Assembly: GCA_017482485.1 (NCBI GenBank) | Contig: JAFUMV010000056.1 | Span: 1 to 60,461 of the forward strand | DNA length: 60,461 nucleotides | Direction: 5' to 3' | Source of the DNA: Lachnospiraceae bacterium | GTDB taxonomy: Bacteria > Bacillota > Clostridia > Lachnospirales > Lachnospiraceae | Part shown: positions 8,910 to 19,200 of the stretch, one piece after another | Layout: each line of letters begins with the position of its first letter | Numbering within the stretch: the stretch's first letter is position 1 | Program-made: the position numbers and the translations under genes | The notes under the pieces: model-generated | What the model saw: the letters and a program-made list of their open reading frames with translations, nothing else | Databases searched by the model: none | What the model was told of the DNA's origin: nothing

Positions 8910-9680
8910 TTAAAGTTCTTTTTCCAGTGAATCGATCACGTCGGCAACCTGATCGGAAACATCATCGGTGGCTTTCGCAACAGCATCAGCGGCGTCGTCA
9001 ATGCCGTTCTTTACCGCCTCGGAAACATTCTCGGCAGCGTCGGCCACATCATCAGCGATTTCTTCTGCGGGAGCTTTGTCAGAAACATCTGCTGCAATGT
9101 CTTCAGCGGTCGCTTCAAATTCTTCGACAAGATCCTCTGCAGCATCAGATACTTCCTGCGCCACTTCCTCTGCGGCATCCTTGGCTTTGTGAAAAGCAGC
9201 GGTAAGATGCTCATCCAGGGTATGGTATTCGTCGCTGTTTTTAATTTTATGAACCGTTTCGGAAATTTTGCCGCTGACAGCTTCATATTCACTGCTGGAT
9301 TTGATCTTGCTGACGGTTTCACCGACTTTGTTTGCCATATTGCCATACAGGTGGGTGGCTTTGTCCTGAGCGGCCTTTAAGTCCAAAGTAACATAGGTAT
9401 GTCCATGATCGTCAGTGCCTTTTGTAAAAATACGGGACTGAGAATCCGCATGCAAGGGCTGGCTTTCATCCTCGAAATCATCATCGTCAAAATCACTGTC
9501 ATCAAAATCGGAATCTTCAAAAGAAGCTTCGTCCTCTTCATCCAGCGGATCATCGAAGAATTCATCTTCTGCTTCCTTTTCGTCTTTTGCTTTCTTATTC
9601 TGCAGATAGTAGTAAGTACCGGCTGCTGCTGCGCCTGCGGCTACTGCAAAGAGCAGATATTTTCCAAATTTTTTAGACAT
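8910..9680 (-). CDS. Membrane-anchored acidic amphipathic-helix protein
   Basis: I do not recognise a named family. The 256-residue protein starts with a short basic tip and one membrane span (YLLFAVAAGAAAAGTYYYL, about residues 8-27) and a basic stop (NKKAKDEK). A very acidic stretch of Asp, Glu and Phe follows to about residue 75, and then about 160 residues rich in Ala, Asp, Glu, Lys and Val. The last part has 11-residue-like periodicity (ADDVADAAENV, VADAAED) similar to LEA or apolipoprotein-type amphipathic helices. Segments KIKSSSEYEAVSGKISETV and KIKNSDEYHTLDEHL look like an internal repeat. A Gly/Ala-rich anchor plus such helices resembles YtxH-like stress proteins. It is monocistronic. 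Confidence 0.6.
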   Translation of the reverse strand: MSKKFGKYLLFAVAAGAAAAGTYYYLQNKKAKDEKEAEDEFFDDPLDEEDEASFEDSDFDDSDFDDDDFEDESQPLHADSQSRIFTKGTDDHGHTYVTLDLKAAQDKATHLYGNMANKVGETVSKIKSSSEYEAVSGKISETVHKIKNSDEYHTLDEHLTAAFHKAKDAAEEVAQEVSDAAEDLVEEFEATAEDIAADVSDKAPAEEIADDVADAAENVSEAVKNGIDDAADAVAKATDDVSDQVADVIDSLEKEL

Positions 9681-9792
9681 AATTTCCCTCCAAGATTAAT
9701 TCTGCGTTATTTTTCGTAATTACAGTTGATTCTATTGTAATACTATTTTACGGAATTGAAAAGAGAGTATGTATAAAAAATCTCTAAAGTTA

Positions 9793-9825
9793 GCGGTTGA
9801 ACCGCAGGTTTTGATATGTTATCAT
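9793..9825 (+). promoter_or_regulatory. Promoter and possible operator of the TetR gene
   Basis: TTGAAC (9797-9802), a 17-bp spacer and TATCAT (9820-9825) form a plausible promoter. The -35 box lies inside a 13-base inverted repeat, GCGGTT-G-AACCGC (9793-9805), placed where a repressor would block polymerase. Autoregulation by the TetR protein encoded next is a reasonable inference. Confidence 0.5.
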
Positions 9826-9872
9826 AAGGTATCGACTAAAAAGGTCAATCTCTGCGGTAACGGGGTTTTGTT

Positions 9873-10481
9873 ATGAATGATAAGTTTTTTGATTTAAAAC
9901 AGGAGAAGCAGGACCGGATGATCAATGCGGCTCTGAAGATATTCGCCAGAAGCGGCTACAGGCATGCCAGCACAGACGATATCGTAAAAGAGGCTGGCAT
10001 CAGCAAGGGACTGCTTTTTCATTATTTTGAGAGTAAAATCGGCCTATATACATTTGTTTTTAACTATAGTGTGCGTTTTATGCTGCTGGAGTTGTCCAGA
10101 GAAGTCAAAAAGACAGAGACGGATTTTTTTGAACTGACCAGGCAGATGGAACGGGCCAGAATGCAGGTGATGAAGCTGTATCCTTATATGCAGCAGTTTT
10201 TAAATGCTGCCATGAGGGAGGAATGCATTGATGTGCAGGAGGAGACTGCTGACCGCAGAGAAGAGTATCGTGAGCGGATGCAGGCCTATACCATGCAGGC
10301 GGATTACAGCGTTTTTGCAAATGTGGGGGATTCGGAGAGAATTATCCGGCTGATGCGTTATACCATCAGCGGGATTACGCAGGAGCTGACAAGCCGTTAT
10401 GATTTCACACCGGAAAAATTGTATCAGGAAATCTGTGCATATATCGAAATACTCAAACGGGGTTTGAAAGGAGCAAATTAG
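9873..10481 (+). CDS. TetR/AcrR family transcription regulator
   Basis: A 202-residue protein with a TetR-type helix-turn-helix at residues 14-60: RMINAALKIFARSGYRHAS, DDIVKEAGISKGLLFHYFESK. The C-terminal ligand/dimerisation domain is divergent, so the inducer cannot be inferred. It is translated with the following DUF6062 gene: only two bases separate its stop codon from the next ATG. The ribosome binding site is weak (ACGGGG). An inverted repeat over its -35 box suggests self-repression. No efflux pump is adjacent; the operon partners are the DUF6062 protein and a uracil permease. Confidence 0.92.
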   Translation: MNDKFFDLKQEKQDRMINAALKIFARSGYRHASTDDIVKEAGISKGLLFHYFESKIGLYTFVFNYSVRFMLLELSREVKKTETDFFELTRQMERARMQVMKLYPYMQQFLNAAMREECIDVQEETADRREEYRERMQAYTMQADYSVFANVGDSERIIRLMRYTISGITQELTSRYDFTPEKLYQEICAYIEILKRGLKGAN

Positions 10482-10483
10482 TT

Positions 10484-11242
10484 ATGAAAGAGAAGCTGTA
10501 CACCATACCGCTTAACGATGCGGTGAATGCAAATGATGAATGTCCCTTCTGTTTTATCGAACGAAATGTGGAGCAGGATTTGCTGGATTTTGCGCTGGGA
10601 TCCTGCGCATCCTATATGGAGAGCGATGTTCGGGAGGACACCGACAAGGCGGGTTTTTGCCGGGCTCATATGAAGAAGATGTTTGATTATGGCAATACGC
10701 TGGGGAACGGCTGGATTTTAAAGACCTATTACAAGCGTCTTTTAAAGGAAATGGAAGGTGAATTCAAGCAGTTCAAACCCGGTAAGACTTCCATGATGGA
10801 TCGCTTCAAAAAGACGGTGCAGAATAATGCAATCGGTCAGTGGGTCGTGGAAAAAGAGAGTACCTGCTACATCTGTGACCGGTTTAAAAAGGATTATGAT
10901 CGTTATATTGACACCTTTTTTTATCTGATGAAAAATGACCCTGCATTCGTGGAAAAGATCAAAAACGGCAAGGGCTTTTGTCTGCATCATTTTGGCGATA
11001 TCTGCAGCGGAGCGGATACCCGTGTGGCAGATAAGGAGAAAGAAGCGTTTTATGAACTGATCTTTGATGTAATGTTAAAGAATATGCAGCGCATGTCTGA
11101 GGATGTGGACTGGCTGGTTGAGAAATTTGACTACCGTTACAAGGATGCGGACTGGAAGAATTCCAAAGATGCGGTGCAGCGCGGGATGCAGAAGATCCGC
11201 GGCGGTTATCCCGCAGACCCGGTCTATAAAATGAATAAATAA
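10484..11242 (+). CDS. DUF6062-like protein with duplicated Cys/His motif
   Basis: A soluble 252-residue protein that resembles the clostridial DUF6062 family; the function is unknown. It shows an internal duplication. Residues 20-62 contain CPFC...GFCRAH (Cys20, Cys23, Cys59, His62) and residues 128-169 contain CYIC...GFCLHH (Cys128, Cys131, Cys166, His168/169). The CxxC to GFC distance is 39 residues in the first and 38 in the second. Each half could bind one metal ion, probably zinc, or form a redox site. The start sits 2 bp after the tetR stop, so the two products probably work together. uraA follows 18 bp downstream. Confidence 0.7.
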   Translation: MKEKLYTIPLNDAVNANDECPFCFIERNVEQDLLDFALGSCASYMESDVREDTDKAGFCRAHMKKMFDYGNTLGNGWILKTYYKRLLKEMEGEFKQFKPGKTSMMDRFKKTVQNNAIGQWVVEKESTCYICDRFKKDYDRYIDTFFYLMKNDPAFVEKIKNGKGFCLHHFGDICSGADTRVADKEKEAFYELIFDVMLKNMQRMSEDVDWLVEKFDYRYKDADWKNSKDAVQRGMQKIRGGYPADPVYKMNK

Positions 11243-11260
11243 TTGAAAAGGAGAAGAAGA

Positions 11261-12532
11261 ATGAACGAAAGAACCCTGAGCCAGAAGATTATTCTGGGAA
11301 TCCAGCATACGCTGGCAATGTTTGGAGCAACTGTCCTGGTACCGACGCTGACCGGACTGAATGTTTCCATTACCCTGTTTTGTGCCGGTCTGGGCACATT
11401 GCTGTTTCATTGGATCACGAAGAAAAAGGTACCTGTCTTTCTGGGATCCAGCTTTGCGTTTATGGCCGGCATCATGGCGGTGATCGGAGATTCCCGCGTG
11501 GGTGATCCGGACTATCTGGACAAGCTGTCCGCATTAAAGGGAGCACTGATTGTGGCAGGACTTGTGTATGCAGTTTTTGCACTGTTAATCAAAGTTTTCG
11601 GTTATGAAAAGGTGAATAAGCTTTTGCCTCCCATCGTGACCGGTCCCGTGATTATTGTCATCGGTCTTCGTTTGTCCGCGACCGCCATCAGCAGCGCTTT
11701 TTATTACAATGGGGAATTCAGCATGAAGTCCGTGCTTGTGACGGTGGTGATACTGGCGACAGTAGTTGTCATTTCCATTTATGCAAAGGGAATTTTCAAT
11801 CTGATGCCGATTCTGTTTGCAATTATTGTAGGCTATCTGGTATGTCTGCCCCTCGGCTTTTGTGATTTTACCGCAGTGAAAGAGGCACACTGGATTTCCT
11901 TTTTGGATGAAAATATTTATTCGCAGTTGTTATGTGTGCCTGTTTTCAGGTTGGATGCGATTATTGCGGTGGCGCCCATCGCAGTGGTGACCATGATTGA
12001 GCATGTGGGTGACATTACAACAAACGGAGCGGTGGTTGGAAAGAACTTCTTTAAAGATCCCGGTGTGCACCGCACCCTTTTGGGAGATGGTCTTGCAACA
12101 GCGCTGGCAGGTCTTCTGGGCGGCCCCGCAAATACCACTTATGGTGAAAATACCGGCGTGCTTGCGGTGACGAAGGTTTATGATCCTTCTGTAATCCGCA
12201 TTGCTGCCGTATTCGCCATGATTCTCGGTGTCATCGGCAAGTTCGGCGGTTTTATCACAAGTATCCCCGGTCCTGTGACCGGCGCCATCAGTATTGTACT
12301 TTACGGTATGATTTCCGCAGTTGGCGTTCGTATTCTGATCAATGCCAGACTGAACTTCGGTGACAGCAGGAACCTGCTGACTGCAGCGATTATTCTGGTG
12401 CTGGGCATCGGCTGTGACAGCATTCCCGTGACGGATACCGTGACCATTTCCGGTCTGGCGCTGGCAGCGGTGGTTGGCATCATTATGGCTCTGATACTGC
12501 CGGAGGGAGAAAACAGCGTGCTGAAGGACTGA
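11261..12532 (+). CDS. uraA: Uracil permease, NCS2 family
   Basis: This membrane transporter of the nucleobase-cation symporter-2 family should import uracil with protons. The 423-residue chain has about 12 to 14 hydrophobic segments. GIQHTLAMFGATVLVP near the start is the conserved QH region of the first span. LGGPANTTYGENTGVLAVTK is the family signature and matches UraA-type more than xanthine-type members. ATG 11261 is chosen because AAAGGAG lies 7 nt before it; an in-frame TTG at 11243 would place the ribosome site inside the gene. It could be cotranscribed with the tetR-DUF6062 pair. Confidence 0.92.
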   Translation: MNERTLSQKIILGIQHTLAMFGATVLVPTLTGLNVSITLFCAGLGTLLFHWITKKKVPVFLGSSFAFMAGIMAVIGDSRVGDPDYLDKLSALKGALIVAGLVYAVFALLIKVFGYEKVNKLLPPIVTGPVIIVIGLRLSATAISSAFYYNGEFSMKSVLVTVVILATVVVISIYAKGIFNLMPILFAIIVGYLVCLPLGFCDFTAVKEAHWISFLDENIYSQLLCVPVFRLDAIIAVAPIAVVTMIEHVGDITTNGAVVGKNFFKDPGVHRTLLGDGLATALAGLLGGPANTTYGENTGVLAVTKVYDPSVIRIAAVFAMILGVIGKFGGFITSIPGPVTGAISIVLYGMISAVGVRILINARLNFGDSRNLLTAAIILVLGIGCDSIPVTDTVTISGLALAAVVGIIMALILPEGENSVLKD

Positions 12533-12539
12533 AAAAAAT

Positions 12540-12640
12540 ATCATGGCTGTGCAATGACAAACAGTGTTGAAGATGTGGCGAAAGCGGCAGAATATATTTG
12601 TGATGATGTGGCAGAAGTGATTCAACGTATTTTAAGCTGA
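12540..12640 (+). pseudogene. Remnant of a Cof-type HAD phosphatase C-terminus
   Basis: Immediately after the uraA stop, in the same frame, about 33 codons read HGCAMTNSVEDV...AAEYICDDVAEVIQ and end at a stop at 12638-12640. This resembles the last helices of Cof-type (HAD-IIB) phosphatases, where a GxAMGNAxxxVKxxA segment follows the last catalytic Asp. No ribosome site or upstream HAD body exists here. It is best read as the leftover 3' end of a deleted gene, although an independent 28-residue peptide from the ATG at 12554 cannot be excluded. Confidence 0.45.
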
Positions 12641-12660
12641 ACAAACAGCTGCCGGAAGAA

Positions 12661-12697
12661 AAATTCCCGTCTATTTCTCTGGAATAGGCGGGAATTT
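12661..12697 (+). terminator. Terminator after uraA
   Basis: AAATTCCCGTCTATT pairs with AATAGGCGGGAATTT around a seven-base loop, giving a 15-bp stem with one G-T pair. The tail (TTTCTAAAAC) is only weakly T-rich, so termination may be partial and addB may be read from upstream. Confidence 0.65.
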
Positions 12698-12782
12698 CTA
12701 AAACGAAATAAAGTGAAATATGGAAGTCATATTTGACAGAACAGTATCTGAAAAGAAAACGCTGATAAAGAGGTTGAGGAAC

Positions 12783-15700
12783 ATGTCATTTCGGCTGGTA
12801 GCAGGCGCCAGCGGCGCAGGAAAAAGTACATATCTGTATAAAGAGATGATTGTGCGGGCACAAAACGATCCGTTGGGCAGCTATTTCATCATTGTGCCGG
12901 ATCAGTTCACCATGCAGACCCAGATGGATCTGGTAACCATGCATGAAAAGAAGGGAATCATGAACATTGATGTGCTCAGCTTCGGACGACTGACCCACCG
13001 GATATTTGAAGAACTGGGCTCAGGAGATCGCCCCATGCTGGACGATACGGGAAAGAGTCTGATCATCCGCAGGGTGGCTGCCGGACTGAAGGAACAGATG
13101 CCGCTGATCGGGGCAAATTTGAGTAAAACCGGTTATGTTCATGAGGTCAAGTCCGCCCTTTCCGAATTCATGCAGTATGGTGTGGGAATGAAGGAACTGG
13201 AAGAGCTGACTGTATTTTCGCAGAAAAGAGGACAGCTCTTCCAAAAGCTTAAGGACCTGCAGGTAATTTATCAGGGATATTTAGACTACATTCATGAGCG
13301 TTTCCTGACGGTGGAAGAATCGCTGGAAGCGCTGGCAGCGCTGATTCCGGGATCGCAGCTGTTAAAGGACAGTGTGATCGTTTTCGATGGCTTTACCGGT
13401 TTTACACCCGTACAGAATAAGGTCATCGCAAAGCTGATGGAATATGCTGCAGAAGTGACCGTTTCTGTGACCATTGATGCAAAAGAGGCACTTTTTGTCC
13501 AAAAGGGAGAGCAGGAGCTTTTTTCCTTAAGCAAAAAAACAATTCAGAGCCTGATGCGCCTGGCCCAGGAGACACAGACGCAGATTCGGGAGCCGATCAT
13601 CCTGAATCCGAAAGTCAGTCCCCGTTTTGCGAATGCACCTGCCATTTCCCATCTGGAACAGCAGCTGTTTCGCTATCCGGTAAAACCGTATACAGAAGAA
13701 GGAAGCGAAATTCGGATTCTGGAAGCGTCCACGCAGAAGGAGGAGGTGCGTCAGATTTGCATCGGCATCAAAGAGCTGGTGCGCACCGGCGATTACTGTT
13801 ACCGGGATATTGCGGTGATCTGCGGGGATTTTGATACCTATGCCAGCAGTTTTGAACAGGCTTTTACGGAATATGACATTCCCGCCTATCTGGACAAGAC
13901 CAGAAAAATTGTGTTAAATCCCTTTATCGAGTATATCAAAAGCGCTCTTCAGATACGGGTGGACAATTACAGCTATGAAGCGGTATTTCGCTATCTGCGA
14001 AGCGGGCTTGCGGATTTTTCGGAGGAGGAGACGGATCGGCTGGAACGCTATGCGAAAGCGCTGGGCATTCGAGGACGCAAAAAGTGGGAAACCATGTTTG
14101 TATCACAGATAAAGAACATGGTTAATCCTGCAGAAGAACTGGAAGAATTGAATCGGCTGCGCTGTCGGCTTGTGGAGCAGATGGAGCCCCTTTACGGAAG
14201 CTACAAAAAGACCGGCGAATTTGCACAGGGATTATATCGATTTATCGTCCATAACCAGGTGCAGCTTAAGCTGAAACATTTTGAAGAGAAATTTGAGGCA
14301 TGCGGGGACGCCGTTCGGGCCAAGGAATATGCTCAGATTTATCGGCTGGTGATGGATTTGCTGGATCAGATCGTGAGCCTGATTGGGGAGGAGCCTGCAA
14401 AGCCGGAGGAATTTTTGAAAATTCTGGAAGCCGGATTTGAGGAAATTCAGGTGGGAACCATTCCCCAGAACGTGGACCGGGTCATGGTGGGGAATATGGA
14501 GAGAACCCGTCTAAAACAGGTGAAGGTTCTGTTTTTTGCGGGTGTTAATGATGCCTATATTCCGAAAAACGCAGGAAAGGGCGGCATTATTTCCGACCTG
14601 GACAGAGAGTTTCTGATGGATTCGGGCAAGGAGCTTGCGCCCACACCGCGCCAGCAGATGTATATCCAAAAGTTTTATCTGTACCTGAATCTGACCAAAC
14701 CTTCCGAAAAACTGGTACTTTCCTATGCCAGAATGAATGCAGAAGGAAGAGCCATGCGGCCCAGTTTCCTGATCGGACAGCTAAAACGGCTGTTTCCGGC
14801 AATGAATATTGAGCAGCCGGAAAAAAAGCCGGTGCTGTCAAAGATTCAGTCTTTTGCAGACGGAAAGGAATATCTGACGGCCGGGCTGCGCAGCTATGCG
14901 GACGGGACGCTTGCGAAGGAAGAAGAAGCTTCCTTTTTTACCCTGTATCAACTGTATGGGGAGAGTGATGTGCACAGACTTTGGACCGGGCAGCTGACCG
15001 ATACCGCCTTTTTACATTATGAGGAATCCCGTCTGGGCAGGGCGGTGGCAGCGGCTTTGTATGGGCAGACGCTTTCCGGCAGCATCAGCCGGCTGGAGCA
15101 GTTTGCGGCCTGTGCCTATTCTCATTTTCTGCGGTATGGACTGAATCTGAAGCAGCAGGATGAGTATTCCTTTGAAGCGGTCGACCTGGGGAATATTTTC
15201 CATGGCGTGTTGGAAATTTTTGCGGATAAATTAAAAGAAAACGGCTATACCTGGTTTGATTTTTCCAAAGAAGAGGGCGAACGAATTGTGGAGGAGTCGG
15301 TGGATGCCTATACCGTAACTTACAATAATACGGTGCTGTATGACAGTGCCCGCAACGCCTACATGATCACACGGATCAAGCGCATTATGAAACGAACCGT
15401 GGCCGCCATGCAGTATCAGCTCAAAAAGGGCAGCTTTGTACCGGAGCAGTTTGAGGTGTCTTTTTCCGTGCTGGAAGAACTGGAATCGGTCAATATCGCG
15501 CTGACAGACAGGGAAAAAATGCGCCTGCGGGGCAGAATTGACCGTATGGATATCAAGGAAGATGCAGAGCATGTCTATGTAAAAGTGGTGGATTACAAGT
15601 CCGGCAGTCGGGACTTTTCGCTGGCAGCGCTGTATTACGGACTGCAGCTGCAGCTGGTGGTGTATCTGAATGCGGCCATGGAAATCGCCTCCAAAAAGCA

Positions 15701-16217
15701 CCCCCAAAAACAGGTGGTACCTGCGGCTATGCTTTATTATCGGGTGCAGGATCCTGTCATCGAGCTGGAAACAGAGAGCAGTCCCGAGGAGATCAACAGG
15801 CAGATTTTAAAAGCGCTCAGAACTACCGGTGTGGTGAATGCAGATGAAGCGGTGGTGCAGGGACTGGACAGCACATTTTCTGACAAATCCGATGTAGTGC
15901 CGCTGGAACGCAAAAAGGACGGCAGTTTTTCAGCAAGATCCGGCGTTTTATCAGAAGGCGATTTTTATGCGGTTTCCGAGTATGTGAATCGGAAAATCCG
16001 GGCCGCAGGGCGCAGCATTTTGGAGGGAAAAATTACGCTGGATCCTTATGCGCAGGCAAACAGAAGCGCCTGTGATTATTGTCCTTATAAAAAGGTCTGT
16101 GGTTTTGATAAAAAAATCGATGGTTACGTGCTTCGCGAGCTGGAAAATTTGAAGGATGACGAAGCGCTTTTGCGTATCAGAAAGGAGACGGCCCATGGGG
16201 ATGAAATTCACACCTGA
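12783..16217 (+). CDS. addB: ATP-dependent helicase/deoxyribonuclease subunit B
   Basis: AddB is the partner of AddA in the Gram-positive counterpart of RecBCD, which resects double-strand ends for RecA. Walker A is GASGAGKST at residues 8-16. The C-terminal nuclease has VVDYKSGS with Asp937 and Lys939. The four iron-sulfur cysteines are visible: Cys777 (AACAYSHF) and Cys1097, Cys1100 and Cys1106 (CDYCPYKKVC). ATG 12783 is preferred to an upstream ATG at 12720: TTGAGGA precedes it, family members begin within a few residues of the Walker loop, and 12720 lacks a ribosome site. The resulting 1144 residues fit the family. Its 3' end overlaps addA by 23 bp. Confidence 0.95.
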   Translation: MSFRLVAGASGAGKSTYLYKEMIVRAQNDPLGSYFIIVPDQFTMQTQMDLVTMHEKKGIMNIDVLSFGRLTHRIFEELGSGDRPMLDDTGKSLIIRRVAAGLKEQMPLIGANLSKTGYVHEVKSALSEFMQYGVGMKELEELTVFSQKRGQLFQKLKDLQVIYQGYLDYIHERFLTVEESLEALAALIPGSQLLKDSVIVFDGFTGFTPVQNKVIAKLMEYAAEVTVSVTIDAKEALFVQKGEQELFSLSKKTIQSLMRLAQETQTQIREPIILNPKVSPRFANAPAISHLEQQLFRYPVKPYTEEGSEIRILEASTQKEEVRQICIGIKELVRTGDYCYRDIAVICGDFDTYASSFEQAFTEYDIPAYLDKTRKIVLNPFIEYIKSALQIRVDNYSYEAVFRYLRSGLADFSEEETDRLERYAKALGIRGRKKWETMFVSQIKNMVNPAEELEELNRLRCRLVEQMEPLYGSYKKTGEFAQGLYRFIVHNQVQLKLKHFEEKFEACGDAVRAKEYAQIYRLVMDLLDQIVSLIGEEPAKPEEFLKILEAGFEEIQVGTIPQNVDRVMVGNMERTRLKQVKVLFFAGVNDAYIPKNAGKGGIISDLDREFLMDSGKELAPTPRQQMYIQKFYLYLNLTKPSEKLVLSYARMNAEGRAMRPSFLIGQLKRLFPAMNIEQPEKKPVLSKIQSFADGKEYLTAGLRSYADGTLAKEEEASFFTLYQLYGESDVHRLWTGQLTDTAFLHYEESRLGRAVAAALYGQTLSGSISRLEQFAACAYSHFLRYGLNLKQQDEYSFEAVDLGNIFHGVLEIFADKLKENGYTWFDFSKEEGERIVEESVDAYTVTYNNTVLYDSARNAYMITRIKRIMKRTVAAMQYQLKKGSFVPEQFEVSFSVLEELESVNIALTDREKMRLRGRIDRMDIKEDAEHVYVKVVDYKSGSRDFSLAALYYGLQLQLVVYLNAAMEIASKKHPQKQVVPAAMLYYRVQDPVIELETESSPEEINRQILKALRTTGVVNADEAVVQGLDSTFSDKSDVVPLERKKDGSFSARSGVLSEGDFYAVSEYVNRKIRAAGRSILEGKITLDPYAQANRSACDYCPYKKVCGFDKKIDGYVLRELENLKDDEALLRIRKETAHGDEIHT

Positions 16218-19200
16218 GCAGCAGCGGGTGATCGATTTAAGAAACTGCAATATTTTAGTATCTGCAGCGGCCGGATCCGGAAAAACGGCGGTGCTTGTGG
16301 AAAGAATTGTGCAGCGGGTGAGCGACCCGGCAGCAGGCTGCGACATCGACCGGCTTTTGGTGGTGACCTTTACCAATGCGGCGGCGGCTCAGATGAGGGA
16401 ACGTTTGTCAGCAGCACTTTCCAGAAAAGCAGAAGAGGATCCCGACAACGGGCATCTGCAGCGGCAGCTGACGCTGGTGCATAACGCGCAGATCACCACC
16501 ATAGACAGTTTTTGCCTGCAGCTGATCAAAAATCATTTCAACGATATCGGACTGGATCCGGATTTTTGTACCGCCGATGACGGTGAGATGAAGCTGATGC
16601 GCAGGGATGTGTTAAAGGCGCTTCTGGAAGAGGAATTTGCACGAAAGACCCCTGAATTTTTACACTGCGTGGAATGCTTTACGCCCGGCGGTTTGGAAGC
16701 GCGGCTGGAGGAACTGATTCTTAAGCTTTATGAGTTTGCCATGAGTTATCCCTGGCCCGAACGCTGGCTGCTTGACCATCGGGAGGACTATGCAGTGGTG
16801 GATGTTTCGGAATTGGAGCAGCAGCCCTGGTACGGGGAACTGAAAAAGAGCGTTGACGAAACGTTAAAAGAATGCCGGCAGCAGAATCTGGAAACGCTGA
16901 AACTGTGCGAACAGCCTGACGGCCCTCACATGTACGCTGCCGCGCTGGAAGCAGATCGGGAGCTGATTGAGGGATTGTGCAGAAACGCAAGCGATCTTGA
17001 CAGCCTTTCTCAGAGACTTGAAACACTGTCCTTTGCAAAGCTGAGCACCAAAAAGGATCTCTCCGTGTCTGTGGAAAAGAGAGAACAGGCCAAAAAGGAG
17101 CGGGAACGTGTCAAGGGCATGCTCAGTGGGTTAAAGCAGGAGTATCTGAGCGCTTCGATGGAAAATCAGGTGCAGGACATGCACAAGGCATCGGCAGCGC
17201 TGCAGACGCTGGTGGATTTGACCCTTGCTTTCAAGGAAAAGCTGGACTGCAGAAAGCGGGAAAAAAATCTGCTGGATTTCCATGACATGGAGCACATGGC
17301 ACTGCAGATTCTGATCGGAGAGGATGGCAAGCCCACCCGGACCGCCCAGGAGTATCGGGAGTATTTCAAAGAGATTCTGATTGATGAATATCAGGACTCC
17401 AATCTGGTACAGGAATTTTTGCTGCAGAGCATTTCGGGAGAAGAAGAAGGGGTTTATAACCGTTTCATGGTAGGAGATGTGAAGCAGAGTATTTACAAAT
17501 TCCGCCTGGCCAGGCCCGAACTTTTCATGGAAAAATTCGATACCTATACAAAAGAAGACGGCGACTGTGTCCGTGTGGACTTAAAGCGGAATTTCCGAAG
17601 CCGTCATGAGGTGACGGACTGCGTCAACGATGTGTTTTATCAGATCATGCACAGAGAGCTCGGCGGCGTGGAGTATGATACGGACGCAGCACTCTATCCG
17701 GCGGCGCAGTTTCCGGAACCGCTTATGGAAGAGGAGACAGGCGCAGCAGATCAGAATGATGTCCCGATGGCTAAACAAAAAAGAGATATGCAGCAGTCCG
17801 TCTATGAACCGGAATTTCTCATCGCACTTTCTGATCGGGACGAAGAAAATGACCGGGTCAGAGAGGCCAGAATGATTGCGGAGCGCATGCATCAGCTGGT
17901 GGGAAAATTCCCGGTCAGGGACAAGGAAACGGGAGAGCTGCGGCCGGCCCAATACAAAGATATGGTGATTTTGCTTCGTACCACGTCAGGCTGGGATGAG
18001 GAATTTAAAAATGTTTTGCAAAAATCCCAGATTCCGGTGCATGTGACCTCCAAAACCGGCTATTTTGCGGCGCAGGAGATTCAGAATGTGCTGAATTTTC
18101 TGCGGGTGCTGGATAATCCGCTGCAGGATATTCCCCTGTTTGGCGTGCTCCATTCGGTGATCGGTAATTTTTCAGATGAAGAGATTGCTCTGCTGCGCAC
18201 GGCGGATGAGACCCAAAAACGCAGTCTTTATGAGTGTATGAAATCCATGGCGTCGAAAGAGGAAGCCGGCCTGTCAAAAAAATGTCAGCAGTTTGCGGAA
18301 CTGATCGGACGGTTTCGGGAATATGCAGTTTACCTGCCAATCCACAGCCTGATGGAAAAGTTTCTGGAAGAAACCGGATATCTGTATACTGTCAGCGCCA
18401 TGCCCGGCGGTAGCCAGCGGAAAACCAACGTGGAAATGCTGCTGGCAAAGGCGGAAAGCTATGAGAAAACCAGCTATACCGGATTGTTTCATTTCATTCG
18501 TTATATTGAGCAGCTGGAAAAATATGATGTGGATTACGGTGAAGCGGGAATGGAAGATGAGAATGCGGATGTGGTGCGTATCATGAGCATACATAAAAGC
18601 AAAGGTCTGGAATTTCCGATCTGCTTTGTGGCCGGCTTGTCCAAACGCTTTAATCGGCAGGATGCGGTACAGCCGGTGATCATGGATATGGATCTGGGAC
18701 TTGCGACAGACTGCCTGGACCCGGTTGCCAGAACAAAAAAGGGCACCTTAAAAAAGAGTGTGCTGGCGCAGAAGCTGGTGGCAGACAGTCTGGGCGAAGA
18801 ACTCCGTGTTCTTTACGTGGCCATGACCAGAGCGGAGGAAAAGCTGATTCTTACCGCATGCTGCAGGCCGGACAAAGGGCCCCGACAGGACGCTTTAGCA
18901 GTCGAAAAAAAGCAGCTTTTGGCGATCTCGCCGGTTCGCCTGCTGGAAACCACAAGCTTTTATGATATCGTACTGCCTGCCTGGCAGGCAGCGGGACGGG
19001 CGGTGACATGCATGGACACCAGCGATTTTTTACAGGAAGAGCTTTCCAGAACTGCTGAGGGACTGCATACAAAGCAGGCATTGCAGCAGCTGATAAAAGA
19101 CGGCAGCCAAAAGCGTAAGAAGTCGGACGAAGAAGCGGAGCCGATGACGAAACAGGACGAAATTCGTCTGAAACTGCTCAGGCGCATGAACAGTCCTTAC

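Noticed and set aside
12720-12782. Upstream ATG of addB adding 21 residues
   Set aside because: No ribosome site precedes 12720, while ATG 12783 has one and matches the usual family start.
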